64,000 bases of DNA, from positions 25,817,001 through 25,881,000 of the forward strand of contig JAMPIT010000566.1 in NCBI GenBank assembly GCA_026261815.1, written 5' to 3'. The stretch comes from Monarcha castaneiventris obscurior. Taxonomy: Eukaryota > Chordata > Aves > Passeriformes > Monarchidae. The position numbers were made by a program, and so were the translations under genes. The notes below the pieces were generated by a model, which was given only the letters and a program-made list of their open reading frames with translations, was not told where the DNA came from and did no database searches. Shown in pieces: positions 38,513-49,747 of the stretch (position 1 is its first letter; each line of letters opens with the position of its first letter).

Positions 38513-38600
38513 GGGTTTGATACAGGTGTCAATTCTATAATAATTCTAAAATATAATTCTACAGGTGTAAATACAATTCTACGGGTTTGATACAGGTGTC
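38513..38600 (+). repeat. Direct repeat of 18 bp, 70-bp period, with internal CTACAGGTGT copy
   Basis: GGGTTTGATACAGGTGTC occurs at 38513-38530 and again exactly at 38583-38600. Between them lies a related ACAGGTGTAAATACAATTCTAC and three copies of AATTCTA. The layout suggests a stepwise local duplication and not a transposon. Confidence 0.85.
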
Positions 38601-38779
38601 TAGTTCAAACCACTCATCTAAGTGTTTTTTGCATGTGGTAAAGTAAGGTCCTTTCTGCTGTCTGCAACAGCTTTATATTCCTTAGAAATGAATTGTACCT
38701 TAAAATTTTAATGGAGTCCTCCAGATGAAAAGGAATACAAGAAATTAATTTTGCCCATAACTTTTGTCTTGTTTCCTAG

Positions 38780-38875
38780 CAGTTGTAGCTGGTGATGCCA
38801 CCGTTTGTGAGTTTGGGGGAAAGGCCGTGTTCAGGGCAATGTTATCGTCGCTGTACATGCTGCTGCTTCAGTCAG
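38780..38875 (+). other. Exon-like segment of 96 nt, unrecognised
   Basis: A good acceptor (CTTTTGTCTTGTTTCCTAG, ending 38779) is followed by 96 nt and a donor CAG/GTAACT at 38876. One of the three frames is open all the way, with codons from 38782: VVAGDATVCEFGGKAVFRAM, followed by 11 more residues. The other two plus frames have stops within the first 15 bases. Four CpGs lie at 38802-38850 in otherwise CpG-poor DNA. The length is a multiple of three. I do not recognise the peptide and see no partner exon nearby. It may be an exon of an unidentified gene or non-coding RNA, a conserved regulatory element, or chance. A 37-codon frame on the opposite strand also exists, so strand is not certain. 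Confidence 0.3.
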
Positions 38876-40880
38876 GTAACTGTGATCTGAACTCATTCCT
38901 GTTCTTTTAAATCACAGGTCCACCAGTTGGGCACAGGGGACAACACCACATGCAGCTCTAAAAACACAAGTCCGTGTCTTTCCCCTTTGTGACATCTACG
39001 TTTATGGAGAGAGAGGAATGAGCCATACATGAAAAAATAGTTTCTTGTGTTAATAGCTTACCATCTGGGAGTATTGAGGAGTCCTGTTCCATTTAAGAGA
39101 ATCCTGATGTTGAGAAATATATGCAATCTTTTGTGAATTTAATAATTGTAAATAATTTAATAATTGTAAATAAAACTTAAAAAGTAAGGATCAATTCTGC
39201 CTTCCAGGAAAGTGGGTAGCTAAACTTCCAGTGACTTCCATGAACATAGGCTTGTGCCCCATGTGCATTTTTTTTCAACTCAGTTCAGCATGTTCAAACA
39301 TGTATTACAATAATCTAATTGCAGTGCAATTCCTTCCAACCACCAAGTGTTACTTTAATTGCATAGCTCATATTTACGGTATGTACAAGGCCTTAATTTC
39401 CTTTAGATCTGTGACTTCAGAGTGACAAGGCTATTGTTTTGGTGTGCTGGTACCTCTACCATGAAAGAACTGACCCTTTGCATTTCTGGCAAAATGGCAA
39501 CACCTTGCCAGACCAACAATTTAAAAGAAAAAATGTAAGATGGCAGAAGAGCTGCTGGTGTGTTCTTGAAGGAAAACTGATCTCCTTACTCTGATTTGAT
39601 GCCTTCTCCAGGGGGACGCTGGTTTAACAAACAGCTTGAAATAGCAAAAGCCCATCCACTGCTGTTCGTAGCAGATGAAAATAATAAAAGTACTGAAAAT
39701 AAATGAGGCACTCAATCTCTAGAAATAACCTTTTGTATTCAAAGATAAAAGCTTAAGAAACTGGCTAGTTGCCAAACAACAAAACGAGAACTGCAGTTGA
39801 AAATTTATATACTCCTTTCAAGCTCTGTAGTCAGGGTCATACCATTAATTATAAATGACAGCATGAGGTTTAAAAACAAATGGTTTCAATCTCACCTTTA
39901 GGCAGAAACGAAGCAAATGTTTTATTCCCATGGAGCACTATGCTGGCATGTTCCAGAAGGATTAAAACAATCTAAAACTGAAAGCGGGTGGCCTTTCAGG
40001 GCAAAGGTGGTTCTTGACACTTTAGTAGCTTGATGATACCCTACTGGCATAATAATTTCCGTTGTTATCAGCTCTTTATTTAATGGTAAGCAGGATGGGT
40101 ATTAGTGCTTTTTTAAAAAATTAAATACAATACAGATTCTGAGCGCGTCTCTGTTCCACCCTATTTCCTTATGTAGCTACTTATATTTAAATTTCAAATA
40201 GAAGACTAAATAAAACTATGTGACTTCTTTATGTTCTTTACCTTCTTTCTCTAAACCTGGCAGTCTGACAAGGTCCTAAACATAGGATGTGCCATTTGGG
40301 GATGGAAGATTCAGAGCCTATGAAATTCCCATCTCAATCTGATCTGGCAGACCATCTAGCAGGAGGCTAGGCAGGACTACCTTGGATGTCTCAAGTGCCA
40401 TCAGATGCTTTTGTTTAGACCACCAAATCAAATTCTAGAAGTCTATACAAGGTCCAAAGAAGTAAAAAATCAGATGCACTGTGGGTACTCTCTGAAAACG
40501 ATGTAGATTTACTCATGCAAATATAATTCAGATTCTGTTCTCAAAATTGACAGCACAAAGAGATTTATGTCTTACAGAGATTCTTTAAAGTAACAATTTT
40601 GAACAAACTGTCATGAATCACTTGTTTTAGAGAAGTACCTGGCTCTTGTTCACTTTAGGCCACTGCTTCCTCATGTAATGAATTCTTCCAAAGTATGATT
40701 TCAGCATTAGGAATAGATGCATTCTATACTTCTCACTCTCAGTCCTGTGGAATTGCTTCCAAGGTACACAGTCCATTAGAAATTAGGGAAAATTAGCCAA
40801 AGATGGGATGGCAATACTCTTTAGGAAGTTACATAATTGTTCTCCCACACTCTTGTGGTTCATTTCTGCAGCAAGCTTGC
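38876..40880. other. Unique non-coding DNA
   Basis: No gene is recognised. A tandem 18-bp duplication at 39136-39171 is listed separately. The remaining sequence is AT-rich with frames under 66 codons. Confidence 0.6.
39136..39171. repeat. Perfect tandem duplication of 18 bp
   Basis: AATTTAATAATTGTAAAT is present twice in direct succession without mismatch. The unit is entirely AT apart from one G. Slippage is the likely origin. Confidence 0.88.
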
Positions 40881-40911
<31 letters not shown>

Positions 40912-40923
40912 TCTATTTATTTA
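40881..40923. repeat. TTTA tetranucleotide microsatellite
   Basis: About ten and a half units of TTAT/TTTA with a single interruption (ATCT). It is probably polymorphic in length. A chance frame through it (40803-40991) should be ignored. Confidence 0.95.
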
Positions 40924-42590
40924 ATATCCCTAAACAATCACCAATCACTACTAAGCTCTCTGCATTCTCAATTTTGTCACCAGGTACATAGCATCTCCAT
41001 TCACCATTGAGAGATTAATTCTCTATATGGAAACTTGCAGCCCACAATACTAATCAAGGGCCTGTTCAGATGCGTATGTGCAGCATTACTAAAAAGGCTT
41101 TGAAGTCTACATGTTCTCAGGGAATTTTTGATGGCTTTGCATGACTAGTGTTTTTCACTGGGTGAAAGGAAATGCAAGGACTTAATTTCTGCTTTCCATA
41201 GAGTGTGGAATAAAAGGTTTATTCCTTGTTGTTCTGTAAGACCAGATAGGTAGACTTCCTAATGTGAACACTGAATGCGCAAGAAAACTTCCTAATAATA
41301 GGATAGCAGACTTTCTAGGAATCCAGTGAGAACAAAATTATTTGCTTTGTGCGCTTAAAGGTGTGAACATAATTGTTTTCATCATTCTTTTATTTCTTTA
41401 TCTGGGAAACCCTTCTTACCACCTAAAACTGTAGGTGAAGAACTTTGTACTGTGTATGCTTTTCCAGGAAAGAATTGTTTCCATCTGCAGCCTAGGCAGA
41501 GGTGGCATGAGACTGGAATGTACCTTTGAGAAATTTAGAAGTAGATGGCAGGCATTAGCCTTGAGATAGCTGAATAACACCATTTGCAAATGAGTAGTGT
41601 TTGTTTTCTACACAACAGCTGTGAGAATAAGGGAAGGAAAGTATGCCAAAAATCTGCAAGCAGGGAAATAGAAGCTATCAAGACATCCTGAACACTGTTT
41701 TTGCTGCCAGGACTCAGCATGAAGAATGTATTTTACACCTGTTTTGAGGAAGACTGGGAATTTTTGGTTTTTGCTGTTCTCTGAAGATATTTTTGGCTGT
41801 AGAAGAGGTACAGGTCTATAGTAGGCATTTTACCTGTGTGCTCTCACAAATTCTGAATGTTGTGGATCTTCAGATGGAAAGGCACAGATTATTTCAGTAC
41901 CTGGGGTTGCAGGAGTGAAGGGTTTGCCGTCAGCTAGATATCTGCTCTGTGTGGTTTATGGATACTGCAGCAGGGCTTTGGCTGATAGGCAAAAATAAAA
42001 GTGCCTTGTAAAGTCACAGAACATGACTTTATTGTCCTTATAGTGCAACTGGTACAAGCAGTGCCAAAGCTGCAAACATTGAGAACATTTAGAGTATTTA
42101 GAACACTGAGAACTGCAAACAATAAGAGTTTAAATTAAAGGATGAGGGCAATTTAACTCCATAACTTGCAGCCAAGAAATGGTCCAGAGCTGCAGTGAAT
42201 GAGCATATTTCCCCCTGTTAGGCTCCTTGAACACCAGGATGGTAAAACATTGTCAGCAATGAAGTCTGGGGGGTCCCGAGGGTCTTATTGGAAACCATTT
42301 TGCTCTAGCCAGGCAATTTCTCTACTGTGTATGTAAAATGCTATTGGAGGAAGCAGGAAAAGAGTGAAATAGTCAAGGCACCATTAACTGTCTACTTTTT
42401 TTTTTTTACTTCAAGCCCTGCAAGTTAATTTTCATATTTCTTTTTTATTTGTTCTCTCTTTTAATGAAAACCTCTTTCTCTTAATTCTTGGGGGAGAAGA
42501 TTTTACCTGAGTCATCCAGTCCTGTTTTGCAAAAGTCTTTAGAAATTCAAAAAAATTTTCCCCTTTTCCTCTTAACTCTCAGATTTGTAG
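40924..42590. other. Unique non-coding DNA
   Basis: No gene or known repeat is seen. Short near-repeats of GAACA.TTAGA and GAGAACTGCAAAC occur at 42070-42122 but form no regular array. Confidence 0.62.
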
Positions 42591-42732
42591 ACTCATAGAC
42601 CCATAGAATGGTTTGGGTTGGAATGGACCTTAAAGATCATCCAGTTCCAACTCCCCTGCCATCCTGCCATGGGCAGGGACACCTTCCAGTAAACCAGGTT
42701 GCTTTAATTCCCTGTCCAATGTGGCCTTGATA
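42591..42732 (-). mobile_element. CR1 LINE fragment, 3' tail only, minus strand
   Basis: It begins with the inverted CR1 terminus ACTCATAGACCCATAGAATGG, then TTTGGGTTGGAATGGACCTTAAAGATCATCCAGTTCCAAC, CCCTGCCATGGGCAGGGACACCTTCCA and GTGGCCTTGA. Only about 140 bases of 3' sequence are present, the most common kind of 5'-truncated CR1 insertion. A five-base duplication of ATCCTGCC.. next to CCTGCC (about 42655-42668) is a small local rearrangement. It is in the opposite direction to the copy at 49615. Confidence 0.93.
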
Positions 42733-45700
42733 TGCAAGACCTATTCTACAGATATTAGACTAAGACAGACTCTGTTGCTTGAATGGACTGAAAATTACAA
42801 GTCTAGAACTTGTAACACAGGAAAATGAATAGAAATTTATTCTTATTTGTGTTGTTTTCATGTTAGCAAACATGATATCTTTATTTGAGGGTTCAGGAGT
42901 GTCTTCATATTATCTCAGTCTTGAAATACTCTGAAGATGGCTGGGTCTTACCTACTAGATATTCATCTTGTATTCCTTATGTCTTCACATTGCAATCTGA
43001 GTTTGCTATCAGAATATCAGTGTTACTAGTGGTTTGCTGCTGAGTCTAATTTCTTTCAGTGGGGTCTGAGGCCTTGTGACCACGCATCCATAAATAGTGT
43101 CTTCCTTAATGAGCTGGAGCTGTAGAGGGAGCTCTGATGAAACCAGGCAAGAGACTTTCTCAAGAAGTCCCAATGCTGGAGAGTAACCTCTGTGACAAAG
43201 CTAATGCCTAAAAGCTATCCAGCAAAGTGTGTGCTACTGCTGCTCACTAAAATAACCTGGAAAAATGCAGGCACCTTTTGGGGAATCAAAGAGGAGACAG
43301 AAGTAGCTCTCTTTGCAATACTGGAGTACTACCAGAGAACTGTTTATGCCTCGTTTACTTCTGTGTCAACTATTCTCAGCCCAGAGTTTACAGAGTCAGT
43401 AATGTTGCTTTGTAATTTTAGGCAGTGTGTGTCTGTGTGCATGTGTGAATGTCTATACTGGGGGGGTGTGTGTAGCTGTAGTGTTTGCAAATTGCACTGG
43501 GCACTATGTTGCCTAATATTCCTGCAGTACATTTTTTAGAGAATGTGAAAATCATATTGACACAGGTTTCACTGCAAATAAAAAGAAACCTAACTGAAAT
43601 TTGTGGTGAACCTAAACAGAGTGCCTAAGATTTTACTGTAATATGCACTGATGAGATTTCTACTGAAAAGAAAATGCTATTCTAAGATCCATCCTGGTAT
43701 GAATCTCATTCTGACTTTCCAAATTAATTCCCTTGGTGAACGAACCACAGTGTGTATTTTGTACATGGTACAGAGCAATACATTCTCAACTCCCAGATTT
43801 CCTCCTCTGATAAGGATTTTGAAAGTTCTGCAATGTGGAAGTGAAAAAATGGAATGGCTCCGGGAGAGGAAGGACCCTTGGAGGGGGGAGAAAGAAGGGT
43901 AAGGAGCTGAATGGCAGGACTGAGAACTCAGAAATGCACACATTTTTCAGTCATGCTGAAATTCTCCAAATAGACAGCTAGGATCATTATGCAGAGTGTG
44001 ATTTGCTCTTGAAAAAGCAGAGTGACTCTCAGAGGAATCCGCATGAAAGAACAGCTATTAAACTCACACATACAGGAGAAAGAACACATCTATATCCCCT
44101 CTTGTATCAAATGGCAACATGCAGTCACATCTGAACAGTTGAACAAATAAAATGTTAGAGTAGATTACCACAAGGGACAATGAATATGCTGGAAACAGTT
44201 TGGGAAAATGTCTTAATGAAGCAGGAAACCTGTGGAAAAATGAGAAAAATAAGATTAAACTGAAGAATCGAAGGGAAAGCTAACAGAGACTGTGCCAGTA
44301 CTGAGGAACTGGGAATGAGTCCCAGCTTCGAGGTCACTTTGGCTGCATCCCAAATTCATGTCAGAGTAAGATTTGAGTGCATGTCAGTCCTCCCCCACAC
44401 TCTGGCTTCCATGTGAGGGAAGCCCTTGTATGAGGGCAGTCAAGGATACACAAAGCAGAGCAGAAGGAAAAGGAGAGCAGAGGTGTGGGACTCACCTGCT
44501 CTGTAGCCTTGACCCAATTGAACTGCATTTGAGATAAATGCTGCTAAATCTCTGCAAATGGATTCACTTTATGGAAACCTCAATGTCTCTGACAGCTGGA
44601 GCTGTTAACAGAGCTGTTAATAGAAAGATATCAATAAAGGAGTGATATATTGCTGGCTGTCTTGAGTAAAACATTTCCATTGTATACTAATTACATTTAT
44701 TACAGATATGTGAATTTTATGTACTAATTGGGCTTGTAAGTTTAGCCAACCAATAATGGTCTTGACAAATAAGATGAAATAAATATGAACACCTAATAAT
44801 TTTGAGATAATCCTTAGATTATGACTGGACAGGCTAATAAACTTTAAATATTGGCCAAAATTATGTCAACATAGAACATATGATATACAATCCCACAGAA
44901 ATTAGCTCAATGAACAGAATTGAGTGTCCTAACATCTCTTGCATTCACTCCATCAGGTTTTGGCCCCAAACATTTTTTTTTCTTCTGAAGATTACAAAAT
45001 AATTGTACAAAATTGGTCTGTCCAGAAATATTTGGCCTGATTCTTCATTACATCATGGTTTTGGTGGTGGATGGTATCTGTCGAATTACTTGTGACACAT
45101 TCCTGATCTAAGTAACAATTCATATAGTAAACTCAGTGGAGTACATCTGAGTCCTGTACAAAGAAAAGAATCCAGCTACCTGATTCTGGGACTGTAGCAT
45201 TACACCTAATTCTGTTAAAGATTAGTGTACCAGTTTTTAAATAAGTGTTATAAGAATAATGATTGCATGCTTCAGCAAAGTTACCCAATACAGAGGTGTG
45301 GTTCTCTCTACTTGCTTGTAAAAGCAAATGGTACGTTGACTTTCTGTTCTACATAATGCAACAAATGCAATTCCTATAGGGATGTTTATTATTTAAATTC
45401 TGATTTTGAATAAAGTCAGTGAAAACTGTGGATTTCTGTACACAGATCCTTTGTGGTGCAGAAATTTCTTTACAGCAGAAAGAACACCATGATGCAAAAT
45501 ACACTGCAGTCACTGGCAAGTAAGATTAACAGCTCAGGTGTCAATTGCACTGCTGACACATTTTCACTTGGAGCTTGGCTGAGTGCCCCAGCTCATTTCA
45601 CAAAACCCTCTTCAACAGTAACATTCAGATTGTAACAGCTTTCACCTTCCATCCATCTGGTTGAGATGATGAATAAGCACCAGGATGGTAAAGGCCCCCA

Positions 45701-46933
45701 AAACTTTCATAAAAAACACTTTTGATCCTCTAAGCTGTTTGGCCCACTAAGGGCCTCTTGCTGGGAGAGTGAGGACATACCTGGTAAGCACAGTCTGCTG
45801 ACCGTGTTACCAAAAGAAATGTGTTTTCTCACATGATCATTTTGCCATCCAACCACTGCATCTCTATTCTAAGTAAGCCTGTTCCCAGACACACCAGATG
45901 GGAACAATGTTGGAGAACACTCAAAAGGAGCTCTGCATTGAATAAAATGGGGAAATGCTTCCATGGGCATGCTCCAGGCAGCCCTTATGAGAATGTCGTG
46001 CAGCTGTGAAAGTTACTGGCAGATCAAGATACTGGGTGTTGAAACTCATGACAAAAAGTAAAATTCTCAGGCTGAGGCACGGCACACTGCATTTGGCAAA
46101 TCTTAAACACTTGTAGTTTAGTCATTCAGCTTCTTTCTCCCACCTCCTCCCTGTGAATATTCATGTGTAGTCTTAGGCTTGCTTACTGCCTTTTCACGTT
46201 CTTCGTGGTGGGTGCTGTGACTCACGTTGCTTGCCTCAGACTCCTTTCTCCTTGTTCCCCCACAGCTCCTCACATAACCTCCCCCGCTCCAAAGACACCT
46301 CCCTTCATTCATTTCCTATAGACTTCTGCAAGCAGTTGCTAGGTTTTTTCTTCCGCAGAAGATGCAACACCCCACAGAACCATCAAAACTTGCTGTCCTT
46401 ATTCTCTGCTGAGCCATATGCAATGAGGAGCTCCTCCCCTACTCATCTTAGTCATCCTCTGCTACGACACAGCCATCTCTGACCTCACTTCTCTCTCTGT
46501 GACAACTCCTACGACACCTACATACAGAAGCTGATGCAGCGCTCTGACTCTCCTTCCTGTGACACAATCATCCGGTGCTTCATCCCTTCTGATTTAATTT
46601 TTGTCCTTCAGTGTTACTGGTGCTGCCTATCCAGAAAAGAATGCCCTTTTTCTCAAGGAGGGATGGTGCTCCTTGTTGGATCTCCATGTTTATGGAGGGT
46701 TTGTTATTGACTGGGATTGTGACGGGTGCTCAGAGTGATGCTGAGCTCTTGACAATGGGCAGAATGCAGAATCATTGTTGAAGCGTCTGCTACCAGGTCC
46801 TTTTCAGACAGTATTGATATGTGCCAGAACCAATCTGTCACTGATCAGATGATTATAAAATGGCCCTAAACATGTTATCTGAGCTGAAGTTAAGTATAGG
46901 AGAGTACAAGTTAAGAAAAACCCCAACCTTACT
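42733..46933. other. Unique non-coding DNA
   Basis: No gene is recognised. A GT-rich stretch lies at 43424-43490. The frame over it (43192-43539 plus, 115 codons) has no domain and ends in low-complexity sequence. A C/T-rich pocket at 46120-46620 carries several short frames. It could be an old unnamed repeat or a regulatory island, but I cannot assign it. Confidence 0.55.
43424..43490. repeat. Degenerate GT-rich repeat
   Basis: Interrupted TGTG units (GTGTGTGTCTGTGTGCATGTGTG), a G7 run and another GTGTGTG. It is a degenerate dinucleotide repeat with some Z-DNA potential. Confidence 0.75.
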
Positions 46934-46953
46934 AAAAAAAAAAAAAAAAAAAA
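46934..46953 (+). repeat. Poly(A) tract, 20 bases
   Basis: An uninterrupted run of 20 A follows AACCCCAACCTTACT and precedes TGTGGTTATG. It has the look of a retrotransposed tail on the plus strand, but the upstream sequence is not recognised as a gene copy or SINE. Confidence 0.85.
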
Positions 46954-49333
46954 TGTGGTTATGAAAACAGTCATTCAGTCAGTGCAGTTTTATGAGAGCT
47001 TTCTAGAATATACTAAAGGATGGGCTCTGTGGATCAAAAGTAACTTGAAGAAAACAGAGCTATCCCGATGTCAGTCCGGTCAGAAATCAGCACCAGTCAT
47101 TGTGTTAAAGAGAAATGAACCAAGCTCATATAAAAACATAAGCTGTTAAAATATGAGACTTGGAGAAAGCAATGAAAGGATGAAGAGATTCAGTGGATTT
47201 AGCACAAACCTTAGAAGCTATTACACTTTGAAAAGATTTTTAAAATAGAGTGGGTTTTTTCTTATACTGATTTCAAGAACTTCAGATGCCTTCAATTTAG
47301 TTAATAGTTCGTGTATGGTAGAGGTTCAGTAGCTCAGCACTGGAGTGGTTGTATGCTTCCTTTACATTTTATTACACAACGTAAAATTGCTCTTGCTTTC
47401 AAATTAAAAAAATAAAAAGCTGTTTTTTCAGAATTTTCAACTGAAAATAGTCACGTTTCGGTGAGGTCTAGTTTATAATAGCGGTGCAAAAGAGACCAGT
47501 TTGTTAAACGGTGAACTTGCACCCTAGGCTTTTATGCTAAGCTTATATGTGCATGTAGAAAATTGCATTTATACTATGAATCAATGTATGATAATTTTGG
47601 AGAGAATAATGACATAAAATTTTTTTATGCATGATTTCTTGAAGAAATTTTATTTGGGTTTATTCCAAACTCTACTGTACAGTGCTTCTTCCTGGCAATG
47701 GGCTACCAAAAGCATACATGTTCCATAACTCCTACACTTCATGCTATAAAAAGCTACAGAACAGCATCCATGTGATGCCATCCATAGGGATACTACAAGA
47801 GCTTGTTGAAATCTTATTTTTATTTTGAGATGTAGAGTGGAAACATTTTCTTTTCTACATTTTGGTATAATTTCAGTTGACCTCACACTAATAAAAAATT
47901 AATCTCTTGTTCACAAGAATGAAAAGAGAAAGAGCCAGTTGCAAAATATTTCTTCTGATTAAATCAGTAGACTTTTATAGACTTTTATAGTTTGCCTCAT
48001 CTGAGACAGGTGCCTCTTTCTGCTGCATGATGAGAGAGCTGTGCTCTGAATCAGCGGCTTCTGCTTATGTTTACACATAGGGGTTTAGGCATTTCAGAGT
48101 AGAAATAATTATTTTTTTAAAGTGCTTTGAGCAGGTAGTGGCTTAAAGTGACCACTGCACTTCCATCAGCAGCCAAAAACCATTTTAAAGAGAAAAGGCA
48201 TGGAAAATACATAAACACTTTACCTGCCAGGATCTGTTTAGGATCAGATAAAGCAGGATTCAGAAAAATTATCACCTGAACAAGTTGCAGATTGCTGAAG
48301 CAGTCTAATCACTGGAGAAATGTTTGCTAAGCTACTAACTTCTGTAAGAGTTGCAAAAGGAGCTATTACAGTCCTCTGAGTTTATTTACAGTAAAAAACA
48401 ATTACTTAACTATGTATTCCCTTAAAAGGTTGGCTATCTTCCATGTTTCAGGTAAATGTGTGCTTTAATATAGCTGTGTGGCAAAGTCTACGAACACCAA
48501 ATCAGCTTATATGGCTGTTCTCAAGTAGTAGTATTTTTTCTCCCCAACAACTTCATTTTAAACACTTAGTAAAATATTTGGCTGTCTTTGGATGTCTGTG
48601 AAGAAAAGTTTAAGCACTGCCTCTCCCATGGATTGTATAAAACCAGTCAAGTCAAAGTGCTCTTACATGATCACATTTTGTGGTTTTCCTTTATAAACTG
48701 ACACAGTTGAGGGTGTGTGTGATTATTTGAGCTGTTCAAGTTCACCCAGTATTTAGGAGTGGTTGATACTATTGACTTGCCACCAAGCTATTTTATGCAT
48801 ATATCTGAATGCCATTCATGAGAAGAGGAACAGCAACAAGTATGAATTGTGTTTTTACACAGAAAATTGTTAGTTTATTCCCATTCAGCAGAACAAAAAA
48901 CCTTCTATGCATTTCCTGCCACTACCATCCTACAGGCTCAGCTAATGCAACTGGGACAGTAAAGGACACCTTCTGTACCAATTAGTTTGAGCTTTATAAA
49001 CAAAATTATTCACTCCAATTTGTCCCACAGATGGATGCATCATGGGTCCATAAAAATTCTTATAAAGGCAATAACTTTTCAGGCTAGGAAAAGAATTTCA
49101 GGGAAAGACAAAAAAGATTTAATGACTTCTAAGTTTTGTCTTAAGTGTTGTCTAAGCCCTGGGGAACATTTCAGGGAAAATTTGTGGACCTAAGGGCAAC
49201 TTAGGCTTAAAAAGCTGTGTGAGGACTTCCCAGTAGGTCAGAAATGAGTTTGGAATATTGCCTTTTCGATGTTCTCTACCTGTGTACAGAGATCAGAGGA
49301 CCACATCCATAGAGTTCCTTTCAAAACGCAAGT
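46954..49333. other. Unique non-coding DNA
   Basis: No gene is recognised. A 10-bp unit ACTTTTATAG is present twice in tandem at 47971-47990. 47440-47510 has a few CpGs (CACGTTTCGG, AGCGGTGC, AAACGGTG), but no motif or frame goes with them. Confidence 0.6.
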
Positions 49334-49527
49334 CTTCCCCTCCCCTCCCCTCCCCTCCCCTCCCTCCCCCTCCCCCTCCCTCCCCTCCCCTCCCCTCCCC
49401 TCCCCCTCCCCTCCCCTCCCCTCCCCTCCCTCCCTCCCTCCTTCCCTTCCCCTCTCCCCTCCCCCTCCCCTCCCCTTCCCCCTCCCCTCCCTTTCCCCCT
49501 TCCCTTCTCTTCTCTCTTCCCTCTCAG
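49334..49527. repeat. Long polypyrimidine tract, CCCCT/CCCT units
   Basis: About 190 bases of uninterrupted C and T on the plus strand. It starts as regular TCCCC pentamers, is broken by TCCC and TCCCCC units, and becomes CTTCCC- and TCTCTT-like at the right end. The minus strand therefore holds dozens of GGG and GGGG runs one to two bases apart, ideal for G-quadruplexes. The purine/pyrimidine asymmetry also favours triplex (H-DNA) structure. All long frames through it, on both strands, are translation artefacts (Pro/Ser/Leu-rich on plus, Gly/Glu/Arg-rich on minus). Confidence 0.96.
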
Positions 49528-49614
49528 AACGCACCCAATGAGGGAGTACCTTGATAAATGTAGGATTAGGCAGAACGTGCAAGAGAAAGTATCTTCCAGA
49601 GCCACACAGGGAGA

Positions 49615-49747
49615 AGGTGGAAGGTGTCCCTGTCCCTGGTGGCAGGGTTGGAACTAAATGATCTTTAAGGTCTCTTCCAACCCGTACCATTCTATGGTTC
49701 TATGATACCATGATTTCTATGATTCCATGATTCTATAATTTTATGAA
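49615..49747 (+). mobile_element. CR1 LINE fragment, 3' tail, plus strand
   Basis: The piece reads GGAAGGTGTCCCTG.CCTGG, GGCAGGGTTGGAACTAAATGATCTTTAAGGTCTCTTCCAACCC, then a long terminal array of ATTCTATG-like octamers: CCATTCTATGGTTCTATGAT, with further degenerate copies to about 49746. The terminal array is longer than in the other copies here. Only the last about 130 bases of the element survive, so there is no coding part. It lies some 90 bases after the end of the C-rich tract. The 87 bases between them (49528-49614) are not clearly CR1. Confidence 0.93.

Noticed and set aside
43192..43539. 115-codon plus-strand frame
   Set aside because: The C-terminal part is a GT-rich simple repeat and the rest has no domain.
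46118..46620. C/T-rich pocket considered as an LTR or gene fragment
   Set aside because: No family-specific block, ends or open domain could be recognised.
49238..49690. A 150-codon minus-strand frame and 90-98-codon plus-strand frames
   Set aside because: They run through the CCCCT-type simple repeat. The Gly/Glu/Arg and Pro/Ser/Leu composition is produced by the repeat.
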